A DNA stretch of 64,000 bases, taken from the NCBI GenBank assembly GCA_016719895.1, contig JADJYG010000001.1:124001-188000 (forward strand). Direction: 5' to 3'. Position 1 is the stretch's first letter; every line of letters begins with the position of its first letter. Both the position numbers and the translations under genes were made by a program. Positions 51,773 to 61,309 of this stretch are shown one piece after another. This stretch comes from Saprospirales bacterium (GTDB lineage Bacteria; Bacteroidota; Bacteroidia; Chitinophagales; Saprospiraceae). The notes under the pieces were generated by a model. It was given only the letters and a program-made list of their open reading frames with translations, ran no database searches and was not told where the DNA came from.

Positions 51773-52879
51773 TTACGGGTTAAACGCCGGAACAGATGGC
51801 GTACGCTCTTTGAAATCGATACGCAGGGAAAAAATATGGGAGTACAGCACCTGGGAAACATTCCCAATATTCGTCAGCGCATAATCGAGTTGTACCCGCC
51901 CGAGCCGGAGCCCCACTCCAAAATTCGGTTGCAGGACAAGCACATCTTTTTCCGGATCAAAGTCGTCTTTCACCCGCTGGAAGTTGCCGGCGCCGATGCG
52001 CAATTGGACAATGCCACTGTAATCGGCTTCGATACCAATGCGCGGATCGATATTGACTGCTTTTGAGTTGATGAGCACGTTGCGTTGGCCGTCCGTCGTC
52101 CATTCCAGGTCGATGGCAGGCAACAGGGTGGTTTTTGCGCCTATTTTCGCGCGGTAAGCAGCGCCAAGTATAAACCTCGGCCGGGTAATTTCAGTGCCAG
52201 CGGAAGGAATTTCGTTGTTCGTAGCCGTAAATACTTCTTTTTCGCGCTCGGTGGGGTTGAATGACCAGGCGTTGAACGTAGTGGTAAGATCGCGGCCCTG
52301 GATGCCAAACATCCACTTTCCTTTCCGGTATTGCGCGCCAAGGTCGGCGCCAAATCCCCAGGCGCCGCCAAATGACCCGATTTTGCGGCGAATAATTTTA
52401 ACGGAGCCGCCGACGGCAATGGCCGGATTGCCCAATTTGCGGCCATAACTGGCTAAAAGTGCGTAATCGGCAGCGGAGAAGGGCGTCACATTATCGTAGT
52501 TGATCGTGCCGTCGGGTTCTACCAGGTTTATGGTATACGGAATATTGTCGATCCCGAGGCGGATCAGGGAAAAGGCCAGGAACGAGCCCTTTTCGCGGTG
52601 GAGGGATTTTCCAAAACTGAGGTAGTCGTATTGTGAAACGCCGACAAACCATTCGGCGTGCATGGCTGCCACCTGAAACGGCGCGGTGATTTCCGACAGC
52701 CCGGCCGGGTTCCAGTAGGCCGCTGTAATATCCTGTACGTGCGCCGTTTGAGCGCCCGACATACCGTGTGCCTTGGCTCCTACCCCAATGGCCAGAAATT
52801 CATTGCTGTATTTTTGTGCATGAAGGGCCGGTATGCCCAAAATCAACAAAAGACCAGTGAAAAAAGCGTATTTTTTCAT
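51773..52879 (-). CDS. PorV/PorQ-family type IX secretion protein
   Basis: This 368-residue outer-membrane protein has a signal peptide (FFTGLLLILGIPALHA) followed by NEFLAIGVGAKAHGMSGAQTAHVQDITAAYWNPAGLSEI, whose A-x-AWNPAGL form is the hallmark of the PorV/PorQ (and FadL-like) family. The remainder is beta-barrel-like and ends with IGNVSQVLYSHIFSLRIDF. PorV shuttles T9SS cargo to the attachment complex. It reads toward GH1 and divergently from the choice-of-anchor-B gene. Confidence 0.9.
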   Translation of the reverse strand: MKKYAFFTGLLLILGIPALHAQKYSNEFLAIGVGAKAHGMSGAQTAHVQDITAAYWNPAGLSEITAPFQVAAMHAEWFVGVSQYDYLSFGKSLHREKGSFLAFSLIRLGIDNIPYTINLVEPDGTINYDNVTPFSAADYALLASYGRKLGNPAIAVGGSVKIIRRKIGSFGGAWGFGADLGAQYRKGKWMFGIQGRDLTTTFNAWSFNPTEREKEVFTATNNEIPSAGTEITRPRFILGAAYRAKIGAKTTLLPAIDLEWTTDGQRNVLINSKAVNIDPRIGIEADYSGIVQLRIGAGNFQRVKDDFDPEKDVLVLQPNFGVGLRLGRVQLDYALTNIGNVSQVLYSHIFSLRIDFKERTPSVPAFNP

Positions 52880-53019
52880 ATTGCACTACTTTAGCCGGCG
52901 ATTTACACACTTTTCCGGCATGCCGGAAAAGTGTCTTACTGACGCTTACCCGGTTGAACGGGTTGCCTTTCAGGGCATTAAAAAAATACCAAACCATTCT
53001 TCTTACACTTTCCCATAGT

Positions 53020-54393
53020 ATGCAAAAACTCTCGCTGTTTTTTTTAACCGTTTGGATCAATATCGCGGTTTTTTCCCAAAATGCACAAAATATGGCTCTT
53101 ATCGCCCGGTGGGACGACGATACGCTCCCGATTGCTTCGCCCAACAACCTCCGGGTGCAGTACAGCGGATGTTGGGGTTTGGCCGTCAATAATCATGAAT
53201 TTGCCATCCTGGGCGGCGCCCGGCATGTGTTGATCTTCGATATCACCATTCCGGCTAAACCCAAGCTTATTGGCAAATTTGAAGGCAAAACCAACACCGT
53301 ATGGCGCGAATTTAAATCCTACAAAAACCGGATTTATGCCGTCTCGGATGGCGCTACGGAGGGGCTCATGATTTTTGATATGAGCAATGCCCCCGATACC
53401 ATTATCCGGTCGTATTACAGCAACGAACTTTTCAACAGCGCACATACCATCACCCTGGATACCAGTTCGGGACGCATCTATCTCAACGGCACCAATGTTG
53501 CCAACCAGGGCCTGCTGGTGCTCGATGTCAGTCAAAACCCGGACAAACCCACTCTGCTGGCTTCAACTAACCTGCCGGGCAGGTATATTCACGATTCCTA
53601 TGTGCGCAACGATACCGTCTATGCGTCATCCGGATTCAACGGGTTTTATGTGTATGATTTTAAAAACCCGCACAATCCGGTTGTACTGGCCAGTTTGCCC
53701 GCCACCGGATACCAACACAACAATTGGTTGACAGAAGACGGCCGGTATGCCTTCTGCACCGAAGAAATTCCCACAGGAAGGCCCATCTTGGTGGTGGACC
53801 TTCAGGATATCCGGAATGCCAACCTGGAAGTTGCCGCCTCTTTTTTACATCCCCTGCTTACTCCGGGGGCGAACAGCGCTATTCCGCACAACGTTTATAT
53901 ACGGGGGAATTTGTTATTCGATTCGCAATACGAAGACGGGCTTTTGGTGTACAACATCAATAACCCCAGGGCGCCGGTGCGAATCGGGTTCTACGACACA
54001 CACCCGGAAAACACGCAATATAATACGTATTTCGGTTGCTGGGGGAATTACCCCTGGCTGCCCTCGGGAGTGATCATTGCCGGCGATATGCAAAATGGCC
54101 TGCACCTGCTGCGCCTGCTAAGCACCAATATTCCCGTGGATATTCCAACGGTAAAAGTGACGCCCAGCCCGAACCCGGCAGTAGATATTCTGAACGTCGA
54201 GCGCTCTGCTGCCGGTTCCGGTGGCACGCTCCGGTTATTTGCGCTCACGGGCCAACTCGTGGCGAATCAAAACTGGCTGGAAGGAGAAAATGCCCTCCAA
54301 ATCCCTGTCGGACACTTAACACCTGGAATTTATGTCCTGGAAGTCCGGTTTGAGCAGGGTAATACCGTGCTGAAAAAGGTCATTGTGGAATAA
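53020..54393 (+). CDS. Choice-of-anchor B/LVIVD-type secreted protein with T9SS tail
   Basis: ATG at 53020 gives 457 residues with signal peptide (LSLFFLTVWINIAVFSQ). The body is made of LVIVD-like beta repeats: HVLIFDITIPAKPKLIGKF, LMIFDMSNAPDTII, LLVLDVSQNPDKP, FYVYDFKNPHNPVVLAS, ILVVDLQDIRN and LLVYNINNPRAPVRIG, a propeller typical of choice-of-anchor B proteins. The end VTPSPNPAVDILNVE...LRLFALTGQLV...GIYVLEV is a type A T9SS sorting domain. It is probably a surface protein; ligand unknown. Confidence 0.88.
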   Translation: MQKLSLFFLTVWINIAVFSQNAQNMALIARWDDDTLPIASPNNLRVQYSGCWGLAVNNHEFAILGGARHVLIFDITIPAKPKLIGKFEGKTNTVWREFKSYKNRIYAVSDGATEGLMIFDMSNAPDTIIRSYYSNELFNSAHTITLDTSSGRIYLNGTNVANQGLLVLDVSQNPDKPTLLASTNLPGRYIHDSYVRNDTVYASSGFNGFYVYDFKNPHNPVVLASLPATGYQHNNWLTEDGRYAFCTEEIPTGRPILVVDLQDIRNANLEVAASFLHPLLTPGANSAIPHNVYIRGNLLFDSQYEDGLLVYNINNPRAPVRIGFYDTHPENTQYNTYFGCWGNYPWLPSGVIIAGDMQNGLHLLRLLSTNIPVDIPTVKVTPSPNPAVDILNVERSAAGSGGTLRLFALTGQLVANQNWLEGENALQIPVGHLTPGIYVLEVRFEQGNTVLKKVIVE

Positions 54394-54422
54394 AAGCGTT
54401 TAAACCATACATACATAAACAT

Positions 54423-54453
54423 AACCGGCCGCGCAGAGAGTGCGCAGCCGGTT
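54423..54453 (+). terminator. Hairpin after the choice-of-anchor B gene
   Basis: AACCGGC (54423-54429) pairs with GCCGGTT (54447-54453), with inner GCGCA/TGCGC. Only a weak T-run follows, so it may be an mRNA 3' stabiliser or an attenuated terminator. Confidence 0.55.
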
Positions 54454-54519
54454 GATTGCTTTCTAACAGTATGTCGGTAAAAGTAGTATGTCGTGCAAAA
54501 AAAAACGGTTTAAAAAACA

Positions 54520-54556
54520 GCCCTCCGCCCTTTCTCATTTGAAAGGGCCGGAGGGC
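54520..54556 (-). terminator. GC-rich hairpin, terminator for the reverse strand
   Basis: GCCCTCCGCCCTTTC (54520-54534) pairs with GAAAGGG-C-CGGAGGGC (54541-54556) with one bulged base. It is preceded by A-runs at 54498-54505 and 54512-54517, which read as T-runs on the reverse strand. It fits termination of reverse transcription from the glycosyltransferase side. Confidence 0.6.
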
Positions 54557-54578
54557 CCCCGCCTTCGGTTTAATCTTG

Positions 54579-54607
54579 CCGGCAATCGGGTACACTGCCG
54601 GTTTTTT
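54579..54607 (+). terminator. Rho-independent terminator
   Basis: CCGGCA (54579-54584) pairs with TGCCGG (54596-54601), followed by six T. Confidence 0.7.
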
Positions 54608-54613
54608 CTTTCT

Positions 54614-54639
54614 GCCCGGGCCGTTGCCCGGGCTTTTTT
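54614..54639 (+). terminator. Second tandem rho-independent terminator
   Basis: GCCCGGG (54614-54620) pairs with CCCGGGC (54627-54633), followed by six T. It lies 7 bases after the previous terminator. Confidence 0.85.
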
Positions 54640-55105
54640 ATCGAAACGGTGAACGTATGATGTCGTACTCACCGCCGTATTTGTGTCATAAGCCCGTGTA
54701 AGCGGCTTAAAGTGCTTTGAGTGGCAAAGTTTCACTTATTGGCTTTACTGGCCTTGCGCCGCAGAAAATACCTTCTTTAAAAATCAGGAGGAGGTTGAAG
54801 GAAATTTCTCGGGATGTCCCGCATGTTTCCACGCGCTGCTCATCTTTTATGCATGCAAATATATGGCATTTTTTCCACTTGCAAACTTTTTTCTACCGTT
54901 TTCTCAAAAAATACGCCGCTTCCTCATTTTAGTTTTTTCAATTGGCTGGTGTAATAATTGAAAAGAAAGCAAACGCACGGCAAAACACCTTACGATTTTT
55001 TAGCATTTCATCTAAAAACCTGCGAAATCCTGAAAATTTTTACCGCATTATTATTTTTCGGATTTAGGACGATGCGGCCCAAAAAAGTCACATCACCAGA
55101 TTTTT
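54640..55105. other. Non-coding interval
   Basis: About 465 bases without a recognisable gene on either strand. It contains a small palindrome CGGGATGTCCCG at about 54810. AT content rises toward 55080. I see no RNA gene or mobile element here. Confidence 0.5.
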
Positions 55106-56101
55106 TTATTCCGGAATAGGAAATCCGGCCGCATCGATTGTCTCGGCGCAGTTAAAATGGCCCTGCGGGCAGGCATTTCGTCCGTGCAAACCACAGGGTC
55201 GGCAAGCCAGGTGTGTTGGTGTTTCGAGCACAAAACGGATATTGGAGAGCGGCGTGAATCCGAAAAGCGGCAAGGTGGAACAAAAAACAGCGGCCACCGG
55301 AGCATTTACCGCAGAGGCCAGGTGCATCGGCGCCGAATCATTGACATAGTTCAAGGCGGCGGCACGCATCAGGGCGGCGGACTCCAAAAAACTGAGCTGG
55401 CCGGCCATGTTTCGAACATCAGGATGACGGGCGGCAACGCCTATTTGCTGGCAAAGGGTTGCATCTTCGGGCCCGCCCAATAAAAAAACGGGAATCTTGG
55501 CCGGGATCCGGTTGATCAGCTCCAACCATTTATGCGCCGGAAATTGTTTGGTAAACCAAACCGATGCAGGGGCCAGGCATACATAACGCGCCGAGCCTGC
55601 GACGAGCGCCCGGACAGTGCCCGTATCGGCTTCGGATGGATACAGCCGCGGCAATTCCGGAGAATTATCCGTCAGATGCTCGATGAGCCGCAGGTTGCGC
55701 TCAATCTCATGAACCGGTCGTTCCGGCGTTCCGAACAAATGCGGCACCCGGCGGCTGAATAGCAGGGAAAATGGATTTTTACGAAATCCGACCGTATATC
55801 GCGCGCGCGCCAAAACCGTCAACAAGCCGGAATTGGCAAAACGTTGGCAATTGACCACACAATCGTAGCGCTCTCGGCGCAATTGGCGCGCCAGCTGCCA
55901 CAGGCTTCGGTACTTGGATTGTTTTTTTTCCCAGATCCATATCCGGGTCAGATGCGGGTGTCCGGACAGGAGTTTTTCATTACCCCGGCGAATCAGGAAA
56001 TCGATTTGCGCGCCTGGATAAAACCGCCGCAATTTTTCTACCAGCGGGGTGGCTAATACCACATCGCCGATAAAGGCCGTCTGGATTATCAAAAACTTCA
56101 T
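55106..56101 (-). CDS. Glycosyltransferase family 9 (heptosyltransferase-like)
   Basis: ATG at 56101 gives 331 residues. The N-terminus MKFLIIQTAFIGDVVLATPLVEKLRRFYPGAQIDFL (key FIGDVVLATP) is the GT9 signature; the second Rossmann domain has PARYVCLAPASVWFTKQFP-like CLAPASVW-TKQFPAHKW, and LGGPEDATLC and NDSAPMHLASAVNAP in the donor site. GT9 enzymes add heptose or similar sugars to lipid A-core. It follows the CotH-like gene by 37 bases in the same transcript. Confidence 0.92.
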   Translation of the reverse strand: MKFLIIQTAFIGDVVLATPLVEKLRRFYPGAQIDFLIRRGNEKLLSGHPHLTRIWIWEKKQSKYRSLWQLARQLRRERYDCVVNCQRFANSGLLTVLARARYTVGFRKNPFSLLFSRRVPHLFGTPERPVHEIERNLRLIEHLTDNSPELPRLYPSEADTGTVRALVAGSARYVCLAPASVWFTKQFPAHKWLELINRIPAKIPVFLLGGPEDATLCQQIGVAARHPDVRNMAGQLSFLESAALMRAAALNYVNDSAPMHLASAVNAPVAAVFCSTLPLFGFTPLSNIRFVLETPTHLACRPCGLHGRNACPQGHFNCAETIDAAGFPIPE

Positions 56102-56138
56102 GACGCGAAGGTCTTTACCCCGTTTCAATTTCGTCGTA

Positions 56139-57167
56139 TTACTGTTTGGAAATCTCTAATTTGGCCGGTATTTCATCGCTTTTAGCCAACATGTCAAAAA
56201 ACGTATCCATAAAATGGGTCATATCATCTGAAGCGGCAGAGGATAGTTGGTTAAAACGGCACCATTTATATAATTCCTGTTTGGCGGCGAGAATCTTTTG
56301 TTTGGCCCGTTGAAGTGCTTCAGTGTCTATGCCATCTGCCATGAGATACCGGTCGCGGACAGTGAGCATGCCGCTTTCTTGACTGGGCGAGGAGTACGGT
56401 GCGCTCACGAGCCCGGAAAAATCAAAATCAAAAGGTACCGGTATTATTTTCCCGTCGGAGTGCGGCTGTAAGAGCAGCACATTTCGCGAAGCAGATATAT
56501 CCCAATCCATGTTACCGATCATATACTGAAACAATACCATCAGAGCAACCTGATCCATATTCATTTGCTCGGGCCTGACACCCCATTCCTTTACAATGGA
56601 ACACCGCTGTCTGGCCGAGATTTCCTCTTCGTGTTCAACAAACATCGCCAACATTTTTTGTGCGCGTTTCTTCTCCTTGCCTTTGAGCTGCAAGCGGATC
56701 AGCCGCGCGCGGGCGCTACATTCCGGGCTCAGGATTTCAAACATCCGGTAGGCAACATATTCCCGCACTATCAGTTCGTCGCTTCCCGGATCGGCTGTAC
56801 AGGGCAAAACCAACTTGATTTCATTCATCGTATCGAGTTGGAAGGCAAGCAGGCTGTCTTTGGCGAACTTCAATTTAACAGGTGGAATTTCGCAGCGCTT
56901 GCGCCGGAATTTTCCCCGTGTCCGCACTTCCACGGGGAACTGACGCCCGCTGGCATCAGTCAGCACCGCCTTCTGGTATTCACCGTTTTTTCGATTTTTC
57001 AGCAGTTTTTCCAGGTTAATCTCCAGCATCAGCTTTGAAGCCTCCTCCTGGGTAAGGTATTCAAAAACAGAGGTTTGAGCGTCAACAGGCGACTGGCCGG
57101 CCAAAATACCCGTTGTTTGCAACAGGAGAATAGCTATGAAAAGGCCTTGCGGAAGAATAGTCTTCAT
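56139..57167 (-). CDS. Exported CotH-like (kinase-fold) protein, unconfirmed
   Basis: ATG at 57167 gives 342 residues with signal peptide (GLFIAILLLQTTGILAG). VEVRTRGKFRRKRCEIPPVKLKF recalls the RGxxR...KKxxRLKF strand of CotH, and the C-terminal NMDWDISASRNVLLLQ...IPVPFDFDFSGLV recalls its G-N-x-D-W...N and D-x-D motifs. CotH proteins are atypical protein kinases; whether the catalytic residues are complete here is not certain by eye. Upstream on the same strand is the decayed tRNA region, so this may be the first gene of the GT9 operon. Confidence 0.6.
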   Translation of the reverse strand: MKTILPQGLFIAILLLQTTGILAGQSPVDAQTSVFEYLTQEEASKLMLEINLEKLLKNRKNGEYQKAVLTDASGRQFPVEVRTRGKFRRKRCEIPPVKLKFAKDSLLAFQLDTMNEIKLVLPCTADPGSDELIVREYVAYRMFEILSPECSARARLIRLQLKGKEKKRAQKMLAMFVEHEEEISARQRCSIVKEWGVRPEQMNMDQVALMVLFQYMIGNMDWDISASRNVLLLQPHSDGKIIPVPFDFDFSGLVSAPYSSPSQESGMLTVRDRYLMADGIDTEALQRAKQKILAAKQELYKWCRFNQLSSAASDDMTHFMDTFFDMLAKSDEIPAKLEISKQ

Positions 57168-57344
57168 AAGAGTCGGAACGATTTGGTCGGGCAAAAATAA
57201 GCAATCGGCGGCATTTGAACGTGATGCAATTGAGGAACACGCATTTAGACCTCCGGATCAAAAAAAATAATCTGGAAAACAAAAAACTTTGTCAAGGATA
57301 TAGCGCGTCATATCCTTTGCACCCGCTTTTGAAACGACATCTCT

Positions 57345-57446
57345 GCGGGAATGGCGGAATTGGTAGTCCCGAGCATTCGGGATTCAGGGGCGTGCGCCTT
57401 CACTTCACGGGCATGCGAGTTTCCCGAGACCTCGGGACTTCCCGCA
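57345..57446 (+). pseudogene. tRNA-Leu pseudogene rebuilt by small palindromes
   Basis: The first 22 bases, the block TTCAGGGGCGTGCGCCTTCAC, and both acceptor arms match the intact tRNA-Leu(CAG) at 58208-58291. Ten bases of D-stem/anticodon stem are replaced by TCCCGAGCATTCGGGA (57367-57382). TTCAC is duplicated. The T-loop is replaced by TCCCGAGACCTCGGGA. The D-stem 3' strand, 5' anticodon stem and T-loop are lost, so it cannot fold as a tRNA. It keeps a promoter-like TTTG (57288-57291)/CCTTTG (57315-57320) and the same hairpin terminator form at about 57456-57478: the complete transcription unit was duplicated. Confidence 0.85.
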
Positions 57447-57630
57447 CGTTACATTGGCTGCCTTCGCGCGGCCATTTTTATTTTTCCACTAAGAGCGCGA
57501 CCGGGCCACCAGCCTTAACTATCATTGAACGAAGTGATTTGAACCTTTGCACTTTATGGCCGCAATGGAGCAACCTGACTTGCTAAAGGCAAGTATATTC
57601 TCTCAATACAAGGCATTTATCTCTTTCATA

Positions 57631-57793
57631 AGTGATTCTCGCTTTGCCTTTAACCACCGATCCTCTGGGGACTTGTCATGTTGGAAACAGCCACACAAGC
57701 CAAATTTTACGCTGAAATGTTGGCTTGTGTGGCTGTTTCCAACATGACAAGCCCCCGTTAACGTGAAGAATTGGTGCAAACCGAGAATTGCTG
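57631..57793. repeat. MITE-like element A with 10-bp target duplication
   Basis: Imperfect terminal inverted repeats, AGTGATTCTCGCTTTGCC at 57631-57648 against the complement of GCAAACCGAGAATTGCTG at the right end, are flanked by direct repeats CTCTTTCATA (57621-57630 and 57794-57803). It shares ends with element B at 60183-60260. It contains a perfect 32-bp hairpin in the centre. No transposase gene is inside. Confidence 0.65.
57672..57751. repeat. Perfect 32-bp inverted repeat, 16-base loop
   Basis: 57672-57703 and 57720-57751 are exact reverse complements (left arm begins CTTGTCATGTTGG). ATTT/AAAT inside the loop and GGGG/CCCC outside, past one bulge, extend the stem. There is no T-run, so a simple terminator is unlikely. 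It sits wholly within MITE-like element A. Confidence 0.9.
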
Positions 57794-57856
57794 CTCTTTC
57801 ATAAGAGAAATCTGAGCTCGCTGCAAACCGACATTTCACCAATAATCATTTCGACA

Positions 57857-58013
57857 ATGAAGGCGATTATATTTTTCAAAAGGCATCTATACCCTTTGAT
57901 AAGCCTTGTATTGTTTTTGTCTGTTTACCCAAATGGCTTTCTCCGGATATTATAACTGGCACTACACTACACCGACCGAAGAGGGAATTCCCAACACTAT
58001 TATTGCCACTTGA
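57857..58013 (+). pseudogene. Remnant of a small secreted-protein gene
   Basis: The ATG at 57857 opens a signal-peptide-like sequence (MKAIIFFKRHLYPLISLVLF, then LSVYPNG) that hits a stop at 57953. In the +1 frame from about 57936 the sequence continues FSGYYNWHYTTPTEEGIPN and stops at 58011. Together they read as the first ~50 residues of an exported protein, broken by a frameshift and truncated. The hairpin at 58105-58119 followed by a T-run may be its old terminator. Confidence 0.4.
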
Positions 58014-58152
58014 ATGACGAGGAACTTCATGGGACAAAGGCATGTAGGGTTTCTGGTTCTGGGGAAGATGGCGCCAGGGCCCGAAAGTTTCTGGTCAGGG
58101 AGTAGGCTTCGAGGAAGCCGAAATTTTTTGGTGCATATTTTTTAAGGGGTAC

Positions 58153-58182
58153 TTGCAGGAATTAATTTCGGTTGTACCTTTG
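58153..58182 (+). promoter_or_regulatory. Promoter of tRNA-Leu
   Basis: TTG (58153-58155) and TACCTTTG (58175-58182) are separated by exactly 19 bases, a perfect match to the Bacteroidota consensus, 25 bases before the tRNA. Confidence 0.8.
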
Positions 58183-58207
58183 CACCCGCTTTTGAAACGA
58201 CATCTCT

Positions 58208-58291
58208 GCGGGAATGGCGGAATTGGTAGACGCACACGTTTCAGGGGCGTGCGCCTTCACGGGCATGCGAGTTCGAGTCTCGCTTCCCGCA
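58208..58291 (+). tRNA. tRNA-Leu (anticodon CAG)
   Basis: This 84-base class II tRNA has acceptor GCGGGAA/TTCCCGC with discriminator A at 58291. The D-arm is GCG...CGC, anticodon stem CACGT/GCGTG with loop TTCAGGG (anticodon CAG), a long variable arm, and T-arm GCGAG-TTCGAGT-CTCGC. CCA is not encoded, as in many Bacteroidota. It decodes CUG. It is flanked by its own promoter and terminator, and is the parent of the pseudogene at 57345-57446. Confidence 0.96.
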
Positions 58292-58300
58292 CGATCAAAT

Positions 58301-58324
58301 GGCTGCCTCCGGGCGGCCATTTTT
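58301..58324 (+). terminator. Terminator of tRNA-Leu
   Basis: GGCTGCC (58301-58307) pairs with GGCGGCC (58312-58318, one G-U pair), followed by A and a T-run. Confidence 0.75.
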
Positions 58325-58412
58325 GTTTCCAGACCCGGCAAAAACAAAAAGCCTGCAAAAAGCAGCTTTCGCGCCACTCTTTGCAGGCTTTACATTGGCC
58401 TCAGGAAAACAG

Positions 58413-58598
58413 CTACTTACCTGTTCTGGCGTTCTTGGTATCCAATACCTCTTTGCGCAGGTCTTGCGCCAGGTTTTTCAGATCCTGCATAGCCTTACGA
58501 ACGCGACTGCCGGCGGCATTGTTACCGGAAGTGAATTTCTGAACGTCGGCTTCGATTTCAGCTACTGTTTGTTTGATGGCTTCAAAGATTTTGCTCAT
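58413..58598 (-). CDS. Histone H1-like (Hc1-type) small protein
   Basis: This 61-residue protein reads MSKIFEAIKQTVAEIEADVQ, then AAGSRVRKAMQDLKNLAQDLRKEV. It matches the small histone H1-like family found in Bacteroidota and related to chlamydial Hc1 (N-terminal part). It is thought to bind DNA as a nucleoid protein. It lacks a long Lys-rich tail. It is a single gene on the reverse strand. Confidence 0.85.
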   Translation of the reverse strand: MSKIFEAIKQTVAEIEADVQKFTSGNNAAGSRVRKAMQDLKNLAQDLRKEVLDTKNARTGK

Positions 58599-58767
58599 AA
58601 CATGAAAGTGTAAGATGAGTTAATAAGGCCGTAAAAGTACGATTTTCTCCGAATTTACACTTTTTTTCAGAATTCTTACGCAACAGCGGCCACGGCCAGC
58701 CGGATTTTATGAATCGCTGGACATTTCTGGTGGCCTGCCGGGTGGATAATCGCCGTTGCCTCCTGAT

Positions 58768-60174
<1,407 letters not shown>

Positions 60175-60182
60175 TTATGCTG

Positions 60183-60260
60183 CAGCGATTCTCGCTTTGC
60201 CCTACTGTACCACTTTACCCAAGGCTTGGCGTAAACAATTGGACCAAAGCAAGAATTGCT
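60183..60260. repeat. MITE-like element B (78 bp)
   Basis: Starts CAGCGATTCTCGCTTTGCCC and ends as the near complement (GGACCAAAGCAAGAATTGCTG). Direct repeats GGTTATGCTG at 60173-60182 and 60261-60270 flank it. Its ends match element A at 57631-57793. It lies 33 bases upstream of the tpl start codon and may affect its transcription. Confidence 0.7.
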
Positions 60261-60348
60261 GGTTATGCTGAAATCGCGCACAATAGTCCGAATCCATCTT
60301 TGTCTATAGTATGACCATACACAGGGGAAAGGTTGAGATTGATCAGCA

Positions 60349-61290
60349 TTACATAAAAAACCGCGGATTGGACATGCCTCTCTTGCGTTTCACCAGGTCT
60401 GCCGTCAGAAGAATTTCAAAAGAACCGCCGGTAAATGAACGCAAATTGGACAAAGTCAGGTCGTATGCCGCCCCCACACCGATACGCGGATTGACCTGCC
60501 AATACGCCAGCAGATCGAGCGATTCACCCTGGCCATCGCCGCCGGCGCGATAGGCTACCCCCGTGGTGATTAATTCCTTGATCTCTACATTCAACGTGAC
60601 GTCTACGTCGATAGGAGCATGTTTTACATATTTCACCATAATGGCCGGCAACAGGTTCAAATCTTTACCCAAAGGGATTATGCCGCCCGTTGTACCATAA
60701 AAATGGCGGGCTTCCCGTGCGCTGGTAACAGCCGGGTCCGGATTCAGCCCGATATTGTTCCGAACGATACGGGGGACGGAAAAACCGATATACAGGCGTT
60801 CCTGGAAAGTTCCGTACAGCCCGGCGCCAAAGTTGGCGTAAGCATCGTTGACCCGTTTGTCATCGAGCGACGGATCGTAGCTGGTAATCGGATTCGCTTC
60901 GGAAAAATTGAGGCTCAGTACGCGTAAACTACCCGAAACACCCACCCGCAGGGTGAAATCCTGCGCATCAATAATATGATAGGAGTAGGCGGCAGCGAGC
61001 TGCACATCGCGGTGCAGACCGATGCTGTGATGGGAAAGTACCCCACCTACTCCCACACGCTGCGTAAATACCGGCGCGTGCATACTCAGCAGTGCCGATC
61101 GCGGCGCGCCGTCCAGTTTAAACCACTGGTTGCGGTATACAGCCGTCATCGTGGGTACCCCGCGTATGCCGGCGTAGGCTGGGTTGTAGTTCAGTTTATT
61201 GTACATAAACTGGGTATATTGGTGCTGCTGTTGTGCGTGGAGCGCCAGGGGTAAAACAGCTGCCAGGAGTATCAAATAAAGTTTAGACAT
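60349..61290 (-). CDS. PorP/SprF family type IX secretion protein
   Basis: ATG at 61290 gives 313 residues with signal peptide (LYLILLAAVLPLALHAQ). QYTQFMYNKLNYNPAYAGIRG is the PorP/SprF family signature. The remainder is barrel-like (RVGVGGVLSHHSIGLHRDVQLAAAYSY, ending RKRGMSNPRFFM). These outer-membrane proteins help secrete and anchor large gliding-type cargo encoded just upstream, here the HYR protein 19 bases away. Confidence 0.93.
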   Translation of the reverse strand: MSKLYLILLAAVLPLALHAQQQHQYTQFMYNKLNYNPAYAGIRGVPTMTAVYRNQWFKLDGAPRSALLSMHAPVFTQRVGVGGVLSHHSIGLHRDVQLAAAYSYHIIDAQDFTLRVGVSGSLRVLSLNFSEANPITSYDPSLDDKRVNDAYANFGAGLYGTFQERLYIGFSVPRIVRNNIGLNPDPAVTSAREARHFYGTTGGIIPLGKDLNLLPAIMVKYVKHAPIDVDVTLNVEIKELITTGVAYRAGGDGQGESLDLLAYWQVNPRIGVGAAYDLTLSNLRSFTGGSFEILLTADLVKRKRGMSNPRFFM

Positions 61291-61309
61291 ATGGCGATTG
61301 GTTAACAGT

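Noticed and set aside
57345..57446. Second functional tRNA (other isotype or intron-containing)
   Set aside because: The D-stem 3' strand, the 5' anticodon stem and the TTCGA T-loop are missing, so no cloverleaf forms.
57603..57842. A 79-residue reverse-strand protein
   Set aside because: It is produced by the inverted repeats of MITE-like element A and has no protein-like character.
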